A DNA stretch of 57,420 nt from Gammaproteobacteria bacterium (GCA_016194635.1 JACQBC010000025.1:1-57420); one strand, 5' to 3'; counted from the stretch's first letter, positions 35,934 through 44,480 are shown. Made by a program: numbers and translations. The notes: generated by a model from the letters alone, not told the origin.

Positions 35934-36110
35934 AGCGTCACACAGGGCTGGAGGTAAGTCGATTGTAGGTGAATAGCGCGTGCTAAAGAAGAGGCATGTA
36001 TCTTTATCAAGATAAAATTCACAACTAACAATAGTGTAGGCGTTACTGTGAATCTATCTGCCGAGCTCGGGTGGAGGCAATCGGCAATAAAAATCACCAA
36101 GGCGGGCCTG
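35934..36110. other. Island boundary region beside moeB
   Basis: A 177-base gap between moeB and the first accessory gene. It has no open frame of note, no inverted terminal repeats that I can see, and no tRNA. It is where the former prmC-moeB junction must be broken. Confidence 0.4.
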
Positions 36111-37199
36111 TTATAAACGCTGGTGCTGAAATTGCGCTTTAAAGGCGTCTACTGTCTGACCGCATATTCTGACGCATATTGCAGGCCCCGGTTCGGCGTT
36201 GTGATGCCAGCGGGAGGCTAGGCCGGTCAAAAAAGTATTAGCCTGCAAGATGTCGTTGAGTGAGTGGTTTTTTAAACTGATCGTCTCTTTACCCCCCGCT
36301 AGGCGAATAAGATCCCCGATCTCACCACGGTCTTCGGTTGTAGTCGCGGGGTAGATTGCGCTGGCGGTCCAGCAGCAAGGAAAAACCAGACCTTCCGCGC
36401 TCACATAAATTTCCGAGTTAAGGATGGCGCGGCAGCAAACTTCGCCTATGTGGGTGAGAGAACCCTCGGTCACGACCGGGTTGAGGTAGGTAGGGATCGA
36501 CGGCGGCTTGATATAACCAATCACGGCTTGGGTTTGATCCTTGATGGGGTATCGTGAACGTAGCTTACCCGTGCGGTGGGAGCGAAAACGTTTGGTGAAT
36601 TTCAAGGTGAACTGGCGAAAGCCGAGGGTTTTAGCCAGGGTTCTCGCCTCGTCCACTTGATGCTGATTGTGTTCAAAGACGAGGAACACCCAGTGCGCAT
36701 TGCCGCCACCACGCATGAACGCATCGGCGTTTTCAATAATACGTTGCCACGAGGTGTCGCGTCGATACACGCTATGGGTATCCTGCAGGCCATCAAGGGC
36801 GAAGAGTACGGCATCGTGCTTACCTTTAAATAATCGGCCGAGTCGAAACCACCATTCACTTGAACGCACACTGCCATTGGTATGCATGATTAACGCGGCG
36901 CTTGGATTAATCGCACGAAAATGCTCGCAAATGGCCAGTGTATCTTGGGCGACAGCCGGATCACCAAAATTACCACAGAGCCGTAACTCGATTAAGTGTT
37001 GAAGAAATTCCCTGTTGAAGAACTGTTCAAATAAGGCCCGGGTGATTTCCCTGTCGGCCAAATGGGGATTCAGTTGCCCGCCGTCAACGCGACGCGCGCA
37101 CATCGGACAGGCAGCGTTGCAGCGCTCCGTGAGTTCCAAGTGCAGTTTATGGGGCAGGCGTGGATCCATGCCGAAAAGCATACTGGATTTCGCCGTCAC
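36111..37199 (-). CDS. Radical SAM protein with SPASM-like Cys-rich C-terminus
   Basis: A 362-residue radical SAM protein. The cluster motif CxxxCxxC lies at Cys27-Cys31-Cys34 (TERCNAACPMC). The TIM-barrel core shows ELRLCGNFGDPAVAQDTLAI, LIMHTNGSVRSSEWWFRLG and ALDGLQDTHSVYRRDTSWQR. The C-terminus has further Cys (GEVCCRAIL, VFPCCWTAS, ICVRICGQ), as in SPASM proteins holding auxiliary clusters that modify peptides or sugars. GTG at 37199 or ATG at 37181 may start it; neither has a clear Shine-Dalgarno. It diverges, 54 bases away, from a gene for a zinc-finger/poly-Ser protein. The substrate is unknown. Confidence 0.85.
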   Translation of the reverse strand: MTAKSSMLFGMDPRLPHKLHLELTERCNAACPMCARRVDGGQLNPHLADREITRALFEQFFNREFLQHLIELRLCGNFGDPAVAQDTLAICEHFRAINPSAALIMHTNGSVRSSEWWFRLGRLFKGKHDAVLFALDGLQDTHSVYRRDTSWQRIIENADAFMRGGGNAHWVFLVFEHNQHQVDEARTLAKTLGFRQFTLKFTKRFRSHRTGKLRSRYPIKDQTQAVIGYIKPPSIPTYLNPVVTEGSLTHIGEVCCRAILNSEIYVSAEGLVFPCCWTASAIYPATTTEDRGEIGDLIRLAGGKETISLKNHSLNDILQANTFLTGLASRWHHNAEPGPAICVRICGQTVDAFKAQFQHQRL

Positions 37200-37253
37200 G
37201 ACCCAATGAATTATGCTTTTTTTTCCGATTAATTTACCGTAGACTCTAAGCCT

Positions 37254-37745
37254 ATGACTGAAACCACGGCGCGCTGCGAGATCAAAGTTGGCTTTTTTTT
37301 ATTGCGGCCTTGTGGTCGATCGGTGCAGCAACAGTGTCAGCGTTGTGGCAAATGGGCCTGCCGTGATCATCTTGGTTGGTTAAGTCATTCAGATCCTGGC
37401 CGTACACCCGCGCAAGCCGCCGCATCGCCACGTGTTTGCGTCGATTGCCGCAGGATGGAGCACAACTCAACAGACACCCGCCGTGATTCACGATCGGAGA
37501 GTTCACGTTCATCGTCTTCATCTTCATCATCGGACCCCGCATGGAAGGGTGGCGGCGGTAGTTTTGCGGGCGCGGGTGCCATGGGTGCTTGGGCGGCGAC
37601 GAGCGCCAATCCGCCGTTGCCACTGGAGCAATCAACCCCGGTGCAGCACGGTGATCCTACACTGACGCCACAGGAGATTGCTGTTTTTGATCAGGTCAGC
37701 CATGCCGATGCGAGTGCAGCCAAAGATGGTTCATTCGACAGCTGA
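37254..37745 (+). CDS. Zinc-finger protein with poly-Ser and Gly/Ala-rich region
   Basis: A 163-residue protein of no family I recognise. The N-terminal third has a Cys/His array (PCGRSVQQQCQRCGKWACRD then H and CVDC) of B-box or FYVE-like spacing that should bind one or two zinc ions. Next come a charged/Ser tract ending in eight consecutive Ser, then GGGGSFAGAGAMGAWAA, which resembles the low-complexity tails of TPM-domain and some membrane proteins. The C-terminal end is polar (LTPQEIAVFDQVSHADAS). There is no signal peptide. Its 3' end overlaps the next gene by 20 bases. Neighbours are a radical SAM and a GT-like gene, so modification of its Ser/Gly tract is conceivable. Confidence 0.65.
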   Translation: MTETTARCEIKVGFFLLRPCGRSVQQQCQRCGKWACRDHLGWLSHSDPGRTPAQAAASPRVCVDCRRMEHNSTDTRRDSRSESSRSSSSSSSSDPAWKGGGGSFAGAGAMGAWAATSANPPLPLEQSTPVQHGDPTLTPQEIAVFDQVSHADASAAKDGSFDS

Positions 37746-38520
37746 TGCCTATATTTATGCCCTTGGCGGCGGTCGTGGACACGGCGCGCGCGGCAGTCTT
37801 ATTGCCAATGCGTTAATCGCGCAAGGTTATACCACCGAACTTTGGCGCGGCTTGACGCCACCGGCAGCGGAACAACGCCCCAACGCCGCAGCGCTGTTGG
37901 TCGTCGATACCTTTGCCAAAGGCTGGCGGGGTGAATTGTCCGATCCGCTATTGCGTTGTTTCGATACACGCATACTGGTGAGCCGCTATGCGCGGTATAC
38001 GGATTGGGACTGGGTCAACCGGCACTATGATCAAGTCATCTTTCCCTATTGCACTGTCTCTCAAGAATGGCGTGCGGATGAATTGGCCGAATTACACATC
38101 CCAACTCGACATAGCGGCTTGATGGTAAGGGATCTGGCGGTGTCTGTGAATACTGAGACCAGTACCCTGACTGTTCTTGACCCGGAAAAGCGTTTGACAC
38201 CCTCGTCCCTCGCACAATTAACCCGGTTTGCGCAAAAGAACGAATTTACCATGGTCCTTATTCATGAATTTTCGAACCAGCTTGATTTAAGCCCCAAGAC
38301 CGTGGTGATTGGTGCGGGGTATAATTTATTTTATGAACTGTTGCTGTCACCTGCCGATGTCCGGTTTTTGCCGGTCAACAAGCGCTACGATGATCAGGCG
38401 CGGCGTTGCCGGAACTGGCAACTCGCGGTTGCGGATTGGGATGAGTTGCAACACTGGTTACGCGCAGCCCGTCAGCACAATAACTCTGTCGCTGCCAGCC
38501 GTTACACTGGGGAGCTTTGA
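37726..38520 (+). CDS. GT-B-like glycosyltransferase-family protein (uncertain)
   Basis: A 264-residue protein beginning MVHSTADAYIYALGGGRGHG, followed by ARGSLIANALIAQGYTTELW. The GGGRGHGARG loop near the N-terminus recalls the GG-GH--R motif of MurG-type and other GT-B enzymes. The second half (VVIGAGYNLFYELLLSPADV, RFLPVNKRYDDQ) fits the nucleotide-sugar side, where a Gly-rich loop and an E-L motif occur. It is shorter than standard GT-B enzymes, so it may be divergent. The start could also be ATG at 37702 or 37708, inside the previous gene. It is followed at once by a gene for a membrane protein. Confidence 0.6.
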   Translation: MVHSTADAYIYALGGGRGHGARGSLIANALIAQGYTTELWRGLTPPAAEQRPNAAALLVVDTFAKGWRGELSDPLLRCFDTRILVSRYARYTDWDWVNRHYDQVIFPYCTVSQEWRADELAELHIPTRHSGLMVRDLAVSVNTETSTLTVLDPEKRLTPSSLAQLTRFAQKNEFTMVLIHEFSNQLDLSPKTVVIGAGYNLFYELLLSPADVRFLPVNKRYDDQARRCRNWQLAVADWDELQHWLRAARQHNNSVAASRYTGEL

Positions 38521-38525
38521 TCTCG

Positions 38526-39347
38526 ATGGCAACACCTGTGGTAACTAAAACACTTGATAATCTTTCTACGCGCAACAAGCCACTGCCTATTACGTCGGCG
38601 GATATCCTGGCAATGATGGCGAATTGGAAATCAATCGCCAGGAAACAGTCGATCAAGCGTGTTGTGGCATATCTCGCCATTGCAATAGTGTGTGTGAGTA
38701 TTTTCTTATGGGCGTTCATTCTCAGTGAGCAGCCCAATGGTATTGGTATTGTGCTGATAATTGTAACCCTGGTCATTGGTACGATTGTTGAAGGAAGGTA
38801 CAGGGCACGCGTAAGCACAGCACAGATAACATTTCTAATCCAACTTCTGCCTAAACTTGTCCGTGAGCTCGCGCCCAATGCAAAGATTATTCTACAGACC
38901 AACATTGCTGGAGTAGATCCTGTCGATTCAACCAGGCCGCCGCTGCATTTTATGACCTTTTGTGCGCCGCTGGCGCAGGACAAGGAGCTGGGCATCACCC
39001 TGCACTTCAGTAAGCGCCGCAAGGGCCAACGCAAGTTTAAGGGGTATAAACAAAAAACCCGGCTGAAGATATGGTTAACGGATATCAATGAACAAGCGGC
39101 AAGTAAGGATAATCTGCGTGCGCTTATTCAGGATGTCGTCGTAACTGTAAACAATGCATCCAAGCTTGCATTCGATGTACCAGAACTTTTCGCGGGACTC
39201 GATATTGCTGCGCAAAATCGGTTACTGGTGCTCAAGGCCAAAAACCTGTCGATTGCACGGACCTACCGCTTTCTTCCCGACGACGGGTATTCTGCCGAGC
39301 AAATTATGTTGTTATTAAGGGGCATGACCCAGGTGGCCTGGCCCTAG
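38526..39347 (+). CDS. Two-helix membrane protein of unknown function
   Basis: A 273-residue protein with two adjacent membrane helices (about 46-67, VVAYLAIAIVCVSIFLWAFI, and 74-90, GIGIVLIIVTLVIGTIVEG) and a soluble C-terminal domain of about 180 residues (QITFLIQLLPKLVRELAPNA, LHFSKRRKGQRKFKGYKQKT, RLKIWLTDINEQAASKDNL). I do not recognise it. Lys-rich stretches suggest interaction with phospholipid or nucleic acid. It starts six bases after the stop of the GT-like gene and is probably in the same operon. ATG at 38526 is preceded by GGGGAGC; a TTG at 38517 is also in frame. Confidence 0.6.
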   Translation: MATPVVTKTLDNLSTRNKPLPITSADILAMMANWKSIARKQSIKRVVAYLAIAIVCVSIFLWAFILSEQPNGIGIVLIIVTLVIGTIVEGRYRARVSTAQITFLIQLLPKLVRELAPNAKIILQTNIAGVDPVDSTRPPLHFMTFCAPLAQDKELGITLHFSKRRKGQRKFKGYKQKTRLKIWLTDINEQAASKDNLRALIQDVVVTVNNASKLAFDVPELFAGLDIAAQNRLLVLKAKNLSIARTYRFLPDDGYSAEQIMLLLRGMTQVAWP

Positions 39348-39353
39348 CAAAGA

Positions 39354-39914
39354 TTACGGCGCGCACAGAAACGCGAGAATTTGCCATTTGCCATCCACCG
39401 GCAGTGCCAGGTAGGAGGCGCGGCGTAACTCATTCACGCCCTGAATTTTCAAGAGTTGCTGATCGTTTTCCGATCGCACCGAGATGGCGTCGCCCTTGGG
39501 CTTGCCATGGCGAAGGCGCGTATCGTGGGCGTCATAGAGGTTGAATTTGTCTTCTTTTATTTTAACGCGCCAGAGTTTTTTCTTGTCCTTATCGGCCACC
39601 AGGTAAGTATCTTTTGCTGTTAAATCAAATTGGTAAATAATATTGCCGCCGGCATCTCGCTGCTGCATGGACTCTTTGCCCAGGGTTTGACAGGAGCCCA
39701 GCAGGGTGCCCGCTTTATCTTTGAGCTGCAGGCTGTCGGCGGTTTTTACCACGCTGGCCTTGTGCAATTCGGTCTTGTCAGCGGCGCTGATCTCCCAGCG
39801 ATCCTGAGTGCGTGAGAGTTTGAATTCGTGCTCGCCTTTGACTTGGATAGTACCGCTATCGGCCAGCGTCAGGGTAGAGCTGAATAGAACGAGTAAGGTG
39901 ATTAGTCCACGCAT
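39354..39914 (-). CDS. Secreted protein of unknown function
   Basis: A 186-residue protein with a signal peptide (1-18, LITLLVLFSSTLTLA-D). The mature chain alternates short beta strands and charged turns: IQVKGEHEFKLSRTQDRWEI, LQLKDKAGTLLGSCQTLGKE, YLVADKDKKKLWRVKIKEDK, FNLYDAHDTRLRHGK. This looks like a repetitive beta-sheet protein of LURP-one/tubby-like character. The family resemblance is loose. The frame is open upstream to 40043 but overlaps the divergent GT4 gene. It lies 41 bases from that gene's start, in a shared promoter region. Confidence 0.6.
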   Translation of the reverse strand: MRGLITLLVLFSSTLTLADSGTIQVKGEHEFKLSRTQDRWEISAADKTELHKASVVKTADSLQLKDKAGTLLGSCQTLGKESMQQRDAGGNIIYQFDLTAKDTYLVADKDKKKLWRVKIKEDKFNLYDAHDTRLRHGKPKGDAISVRSENDQQLLKIQGVNELRRASYLALPVDGKWQILAFLCAP

Positions 39915-39954
39915 ATAGCTTCCTTGGTTCAGGTATGTCATTCTATCTTGAACC

Positions 39955-41127
39955 ATGCGTATTCTTTTTTCAAGTTTTGATGAAGTACCTTCTTTTAAGG
40001 GCGCTGCCACGCATATTCTTGGTGGACTTTGTGAGGTGATCAAGACCCACCAGGTGAATTTAATTACGCTCGGTACGCAGCCGATTCCCTCTGCGTTGAA
40101 TCTCCATCACCTGCCCGTCAACATTCCTGAGCCGAACTATTTTTTACGCGGACAGTTATTTCGCAAGTGCATCGCGCAGTGGTTGGCGAGGCACAAGGTG
40201 GACATGATTCATTTTCGTACTCCCTGGGAAGGTCTCGCAGCGATTCGCTCTGGCGTGCCCTATATCTATGAGGTCAATGGGGTGCCTTCGGTTGAATTGA
40301 AATATTACTATCCAACGCTATCGACTACTGTGTTAGCGATGTTTCACCACTGGGAGCGGCAGTGCGTGCAGTACGCCACGGCGGTACTGGTGCCCTCGGC
40401 GCGTAATAAGGAATTTATGATTAAAACCTATCAGGTGGATCCAGCCAAGGTTTGGATCTTTCCGAATGCACGCGGCGCGCTAACCACCGCGCGCGCGGGT
40501 GATCATCGTGATACTGGTTCCTTGCGGGGCGTGTATATTGGCACGCTCAGTCCCTGGCAGGGGGTGCAGTGGGGCGTGAAGGCATTCAAAGACATGGCCG
40601 ATCGCTTCACCCTGGATATCTTTACCCCGACCACGGGCACACCGCTGCGCAAATTGGTGCGACGGCTGCAACGCTTCGGCCTAGATCGCTGTATCACGCT
40701 GCATCCGGCAAAACCGATGTCACTGCTGCGCCATGATCTCTGTCGCTACGATTTTGCACTGACCCCGTTGCTCAAGACAGCGCGCAATACAGTGCAGGGT
40801 TGTTGCCCGATTAAAACCCTGGATTATTTGTGTGCTGGCCTGCCGAGCGTGGCCTCGGATCTCGAGGTCAATCGAAGCTGGGTTGAACATGGGCGGACGG
40901 GATTGCTGTTCGAGCCGAATCGCTTGTCATCACTGCAACACACCTTGGAGGATCTCTGGGCGTCGCGCCAGAATCTGCCACAGGTTAAACAAGCGTGTCT
41001 GCAGCAGGCGCAGAAAATTTGGACGTGGCGTGAGTATAGTCAGAGGCTTGTGGATTTTTATCGAGATATTCGCGCTGCAGTGCGGCAAGCGCCTGTAGAT
41101 ATCGTGTCCGTTCAAGTTCCCAATTAA
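39955..41127 (+). CDS. Glycosyltransferase family 4 protein
   Basis: A 390-residue GT-B retaining glycosyltransferase: MRILFSSFDEVPSFKGAATH with the N-terminal Gly-rich acceptor loop, AVLVPSARNKEFMIKTYQVD, VWIFPNARGALTT, RGVYIGTLSPWQGVQWGVKA, and a nucleotide-sugar side CPIKTLDYLCAGLPSVASDL with VEHGRTGLLFEP. It transfers a sugar, probably onto an envelope glycan or protein; donor and acceptor are not apparent. Its last 143 bases overlap the 3' end of the converging GT4 gene. Both frames remain open there. Confidence 0.88.
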   Translation: MRILFSSFDEVPSFKGAATHILGGLCEVIKTHQVNLITLGTQPIPSALNLHHLPVNIPEPNYFLRGQLFRKCIAQWLARHKVDMIHFRTPWEGLAAIRSGVPYIYEVNGVPSVELKYYYPTLSTTVLAMFHHWERQCVQYATAVLVPSARNKEFMIKTYQVDPAKVWIFPNARGALTTARAGDHRDTGSLRGVYIGTLSPWQGVQWGVKAFKDMADRFTLDIFTPTTGTPLRKLVRRLQRFGLDRCITLHPAKPMSLLRHDLCRYDFALTPLLKTARNTVQGCCPIKTLDYLCAGLPSVASDLEVNRSWVEHGRTGLLFEPNRLSSLQHTLEDLWASRQNLPQVKQACLQQAQKIWTWREYSQRLVDFYRDIRAAVRQAPVDIVSVQVPN

Positions 41128-42181
41128 AACAGGCGGCAATGTGCTCGCGGGCGGTCTGTCCGATATTGTTTTTGCTGTGCAGTGCCAGTGTGGTGGCGTG
41201 GTGAAGTTGAGTGTCAAAGGTCTCCGGCTGCGCCGGGTTGAATAAAAAGCCATTTTTACCCGACTCAATCACATCCCGCGCCCCGCCGATATTGGAGGCG
41301 AGCACGAGCTTGCCACAACTCATGGCCTCTAACATCACATTGGACATGCCTTCGTGGCAAGAGGGAATACAGATGACATCACACTTGGCGTATTCAGCGA
41401 GCAGATCGGGCAGGTTTTTTATAAAGGGTACTTGCGTGATGCGTGCTACCAAATCCGGATGCAAGCTTAAAAATCCATGGACCAGTTTAGCGGTATCATC
41501 ACGCACGGTACCAACAATACGCAGCTGGTAAGTTTGGAGATCAAGCCGTTCCAACAGCAAGGACAGCCCCTTTTTTTGTTTTATATCGCCAAAGATACCG
41601 ATAATGGGATCGTCCTGTCGGGGTGTTGCCGTCAGTAACGGAAACTGAACGGGATCAACCCCGTTCGGAATAAACCAGGTGCTGGCTTTGGGCACGAAGC
41701 CTTTGATTTTTTGTTCCAACTCCGTGGTTACGCAAAATATTCGATTGGCATGGGCCAGCAGATACTGCGCCTGAAAAGCACCCTCGCCAAACAGATCAAG
41801 ATCGATGTCATTACCGCGCGCGAAGCCGACAAAGGGCACGGCGAAGCGACGTGCCGCCAGCAAACCGGCATAACTCCACGGGCCAAGATAAAACCCCAGC
41901 ACGCAGGCCACGGGTTCATGCACGATCTGGGCGCAAACCCAGTCATTGACCTGTTGCAGTTGCAGTTTTGAATCGCGTTGCGGTCTAAGCTGGCTTATCG
42001 TTAACCCGAGGGTGTGTGCTGTGGTAGTTTCCGACTCGAGCGGATCAGGGTTCAGGGTAAGCACGTGGATGTCATAGTGACTGCGAAAATAACCTACAAT
42101 CCGTTCCGCGCTCACGCCCAGTCCGCCCGTGCCACGGCCAAATCGCGTGGTGATGAAAAGAAGCCGTTGTCGTTTTTTCAT
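40985..42181 (-). CDS. Glycosyltransferase family 4 protein
   Basis: A 398-residue GT4 enzyme. It begins RLLFITTRFGRGTGGLGVSA, has VGFARGNDIDLDLFGEGAFQ, STWFIPNGVDPVQFPLL, IIGIFGDIKQKKGLSLLLER, and the diagnostic donor motif EGMSNVMLEAMSCGKLVLAS with its E-x7-E pair. The C-terminal 30 or so residues (DKNPQASDYTHATSKFSAPA) lie in the overlap with the converging GT4 gene and look like an unstructured extension. If the overlap arose by loss of a stop codon, this tail is the added part. No other polysaccharide genes (flippase, polymerase) are in the island. Confidence 0.9.
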   Translation of the reverse strand: MKKRQRLLFITTRFGRGTGGLGVSAERIVGYFRSHYDIHVLTLNPDPLESETTTAHTLGLTISQLRPQRDSKLQLQQVNDWVCAQIVHEPVACVLGFYLGPWSYAGLLAARRFAVPFVGFARGNDIDLDLFGEGAFQAQYLLAHANRIFCVTTELEQKIKGFVPKASTWFIPNGVDPVQFPLLTATPRQDDPIIGIFGDIKQKKGLSLLLERLDLQTYQLRIVGTVRDDTAKLVHGFLSLHPDLVARITQVPFIKNLPDLLAEYAKCDVICIPSCHEGMSNVMLEAMSCGKLVLASNIGGARDVIESGKNGFLFNPAQPETFDTQLHHATTLALHSKNNIGQTAREHIAACFNWELERTRYLQALAALQREYLDKNPQASDYTHATSKFSAPAADTLV

Positions 42182-42497
42182 GTTTGATCCGCGGTGTCCT
42201 GATGATGTTCTAAATACTGGGTGGGCTGTCCCCGCAGTGGTGGTTGCTCGTCAGTGTAAAATGATTTTAGACGGTCGGCTAGGGAAAAACGGCGGTAAGC
42301 CGCTCGCTATTTTGGAATAGCGATTGAGATCATCAACCCTGTCGTCCAAAAGACAGGATCGGCATTCACCTGCTGTTAAGCTTAATCGTTGATGATGCCG
42401 CCGAGATGATCGAACCCCAGGTTCGAAAATTTAAGCAGGGCATTACAGTAGCGTCACACTAGTGTGATAAACAAAAATCAACAAAAAGGGACTTGTC
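42182..42497. promoter_or_regulatory. Structured leader/promoter region of the propeller lipoprotein
   Basis: A 316-base gap rich in secondary structure: perfect 8-bp hairpin TCGCTATT/AATAGCGA (42304-42323), CCTGTC/GACAGG (42338-42357), GAACC/GGTTC near 42412-42424, complementary ATCATCAAC near 42329-42337 with GTTGATGAT near 42388-42396, and a perfect 14-base palindrome TCACACTAGTGTGA at 42454-42467. The last could be an operator. The rest could fold as a 5' UTR structure. No known riboswitch class matches. Confidence 0.45.
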
Positions 42498-44465
42498 ATG
42501 TTATCCATCGTTCACAAAAAAATTGCGGTTGTATTGACACTCTCGCTGGTTATTATACTCACCGCCTGCGGTGGCGGCGGGGGAAATAGCGGCAGCGGAG
42601 GCAACAGCGGGGTCGATAGCACGGCACCGCAGGTGCTAAGCCACAGCACCCATGTCGACATCAACAGCGCCATCACCGCAACCTTCTCGGAGGCGCTCAA
42701 TCCGGACACGATCACGAAGACCAGCTTCACACTCACACAGCAAGGTATCAACACCACGGCGGTAATGGGTACCGTCTCCTACAGTGGCACCACAGCGACC
42801 TTTACACCCGACGCGAAGCTTGCTTATGCCAGCACTTATGTAGCAACCCTCACCACGACCGTGCAAGACCTGGCGGGTAATGGCTTGGTAAATAATTTTA
42901 GCTGGTCTGTTTTCACCGGCCCGGCACCGGATACCACCGCGCCCACGATTGTATCCACTAATCCTATTCAAGATGCCAGCCGGACTGGCCCTTTGGTGGC
43001 GATCAGCGTGACTTTTTCCGAAACCATGAATGTAAATACGTTGATAAGTAATTTTACCCTCACGGGCCCGAACGGGGATATTGCGGGCAGTGTGAGTTAC
43101 AGGGGATTTACCGCAACCTTCCAGCCGACTAACCTGCTCGACACCAAAGCGAACTATACCGCCACGGTGACAACGGCGGTGCAAGACATGGCAGGTCATG
43201 GGCTGGCCAGTAATTACAGCTGGAGTTTTGCCACCGGGCCCTGGACTCAGCTGCTGGGCACTACAACCCTGGATTATGCCACCAGCGTTGCCACCGATAA
43301 AAACGCCAATGTGTATGTCGCGGGCTATACCTACGGCGGCCTCGATGGCAATGTCAGTGTTGGCAATTTCGATCTCTTCGTCGTCAAATACGACCGTGGT
43401 GGTGTGAAACAGTGGACTCGTCAACTCGGCACCACTAAATTGGAAACTGCTTATGGTGTCGCTACCGACACCAACGGCAATGTCTATGTCACGGGATATA
43501 CCACGGGTGACCTTGATGGCAATATTAACGTGGCTGGTTATGATTCCTATATCGTCAAGTATGACAGCCGTGGCGTGAAACAGTGGACTCGCCAAAACGT
43601 GGTCAGCGCCAGTACCAATCACACTGCCTCCGGCGTGAGCACCAGCATTGCCACCGACCTTAACGATAATGTGTATGTCGCGGGCTATCTTGCCGGTGAT
43701 CTTGCGGGCTTTACCAGTGCCGGGCTTAATGATCTCTTTGTCGTCAAGTACGACAGTAGCGGTGCCAAACTATGGACGCAGCAGCTTGGCACGGCCACCA
43801 ACGACTATGCGCGTGGCGTGACGACCGACAGCAGTGGCAATGTCTATGTCACGGGGACAACCGCGGACGGTCTTGACGGGAATACCGGTGCCGGCGGTGA
43901 CGACCTCTTCGTCGTCAAGTACGACAGTGCCGGGGTTAAACAGTGGACCCAGCAGCTGGGCACAACACTGGATGAGGCGGTCAAAGGTATTGCCAGCGAT
44001 GCCAAGGGCAATGTGTATGTGACGGGGTCTACCAAGGGTGGCCTCGACGGTAATACCAACGTCGGCAGTGATGATCTCTTCGTGGTGAAGTACGACAGCG
44101 CGGGCGTGAGACAGTGGACTCGCCAACTCGGCAGCATTGACAGTGACATTGCTAAAAGCGTTGCCACCGATGCCGGGGATAATGTATATGTGACAGGGAA
44201 TACCCTGGGTGGTCTCGATGGCAATACCGGTACAGGACGCTCGGAACTCTTTGTTGTCAAATACGACAGTACGGGTGTTAAACAGTGGACCCAGCAGCTG
44301 GGCACATCAGCGCTGGTTTATGCGATTGGGGAAGCGATTACCACTGACGCCAACAGCAATGTGTACGTGGCGGGGTGGGCCATTGGTGATCTCGACGGGA
44401 TATCGAATGCCGGAATCAATGATCTCTTTGTCATCAAGTACGATAGCGCTGGACAGATGAAATAA
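42498..44465 (+). CDS. Lipoprotein: two Ig-like domains and seven SBBP beta-propeller repeats
   Basis: A 655-residue lipoprotein with lipobox LTAC (Cys near residue 24) followed by a Gly/Ser linker. Two SbsA-type Ig-like (Big_5) domains occupy about 40-140 and 148-245; each has the pattern P-I-TFSE-M followed by a TAT-V-D-AG-L motif. From 43242 to 44462 seven repeats of about 57 residues follow, each with WT-QLGT, SVATD--GNVYV-GYT, GGLDGN and DLFVVKYDS-GVKQ. These are SBBP repeats; seven copies suit a single seven-bladed propeller. It is probably displayed on the outer membrane. GGGACTTGTC precedes ATG. It is the last gene of the accessory block before prmC. Confidence 0.88.
   Translation: MLSIVHKKIAVVLTLSLVIILTACGGGGGNSGSGGNSGVDSTAPQVLSHSTHVDINSAITATFSEALNPDTITKTSFTLTQQGINTTAVMGTVSYSGTTATFTPDAKLAYASTYVATLTTTVQDLAGNGLVNNFSWSVFTGPAPDTTAPTIVSTNPIQDASRTGPLVAISVTFSETMNVNTLISNFTLTGPNGDIAGSVSYRGFTATFQPTNLLDTKANYTATVTTAVQDMAGHGLASNYSWSFATGPWTQLLGTTTLDYATSVATDKNANVYVAGYTYGGLDGNVSVGNFDLFVVKYDRGGVKQWTRQLGTTKLETAYGVATDTNGNVYVTGYTTGDLDGNINVAGYDSYIVKYDSRGVKQWTRQNVVSASTNHTASGVSTSIATDLNDNVYVAGYLAGDLAGFTSAGLNDLFVVKYDSSGAKLWTQQLGTATNDYARGVTTDSSGNVYVTGTTADGLDGNTGAGGDDLFVVKYDSAGVKQWTQQLGTTLDEAVKGIASDAKGNVYVTGSTKGGLDGNTNVGSDDLFVVKYDSAGVRQWTRQLGSIDSDIAKSVATDAGDNVYVTGNTLGGLDGNTGTGRSELFVVKYDSTGVKQWTQQLGTSALVYAIGEAITTDANSNVYVAGWAIGDLDGISNAGINDLFVIKYDSAGQMK
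43242..44462 (+). repeat. Seven tandem coding repeats (about 171 bp, SBBP units)
   Basis: The sequence TGGAC(T/C)-CAG-AG-TGGGCAC recurs at the start of the repeats. GTCAAGTACGACAG and GGCAATGT-TATGTC recur in each unit. Copy three is longer and more divergent; copies four to six are the most alike. The period is about 171-189 bases. Confidence 0.85.
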
Positions 44466-44480
44466 GTCATTGCCACCAAC

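Noticed and set aside
42182-42497. Considered as a c-di-GMP (GEMM) or other known riboswitch
   Set aside because: The conserved bases and helices of known classes that I can recall are not present.
42636-43622. A 328-codon open frame on the minus strand of the propeller lipoprotein gene
   Set aside because: It is antisense to a well-supported lipoprotein with repeats. The periodic GC-rich repeats keep several frames open, and its protein has no domain or start signal.
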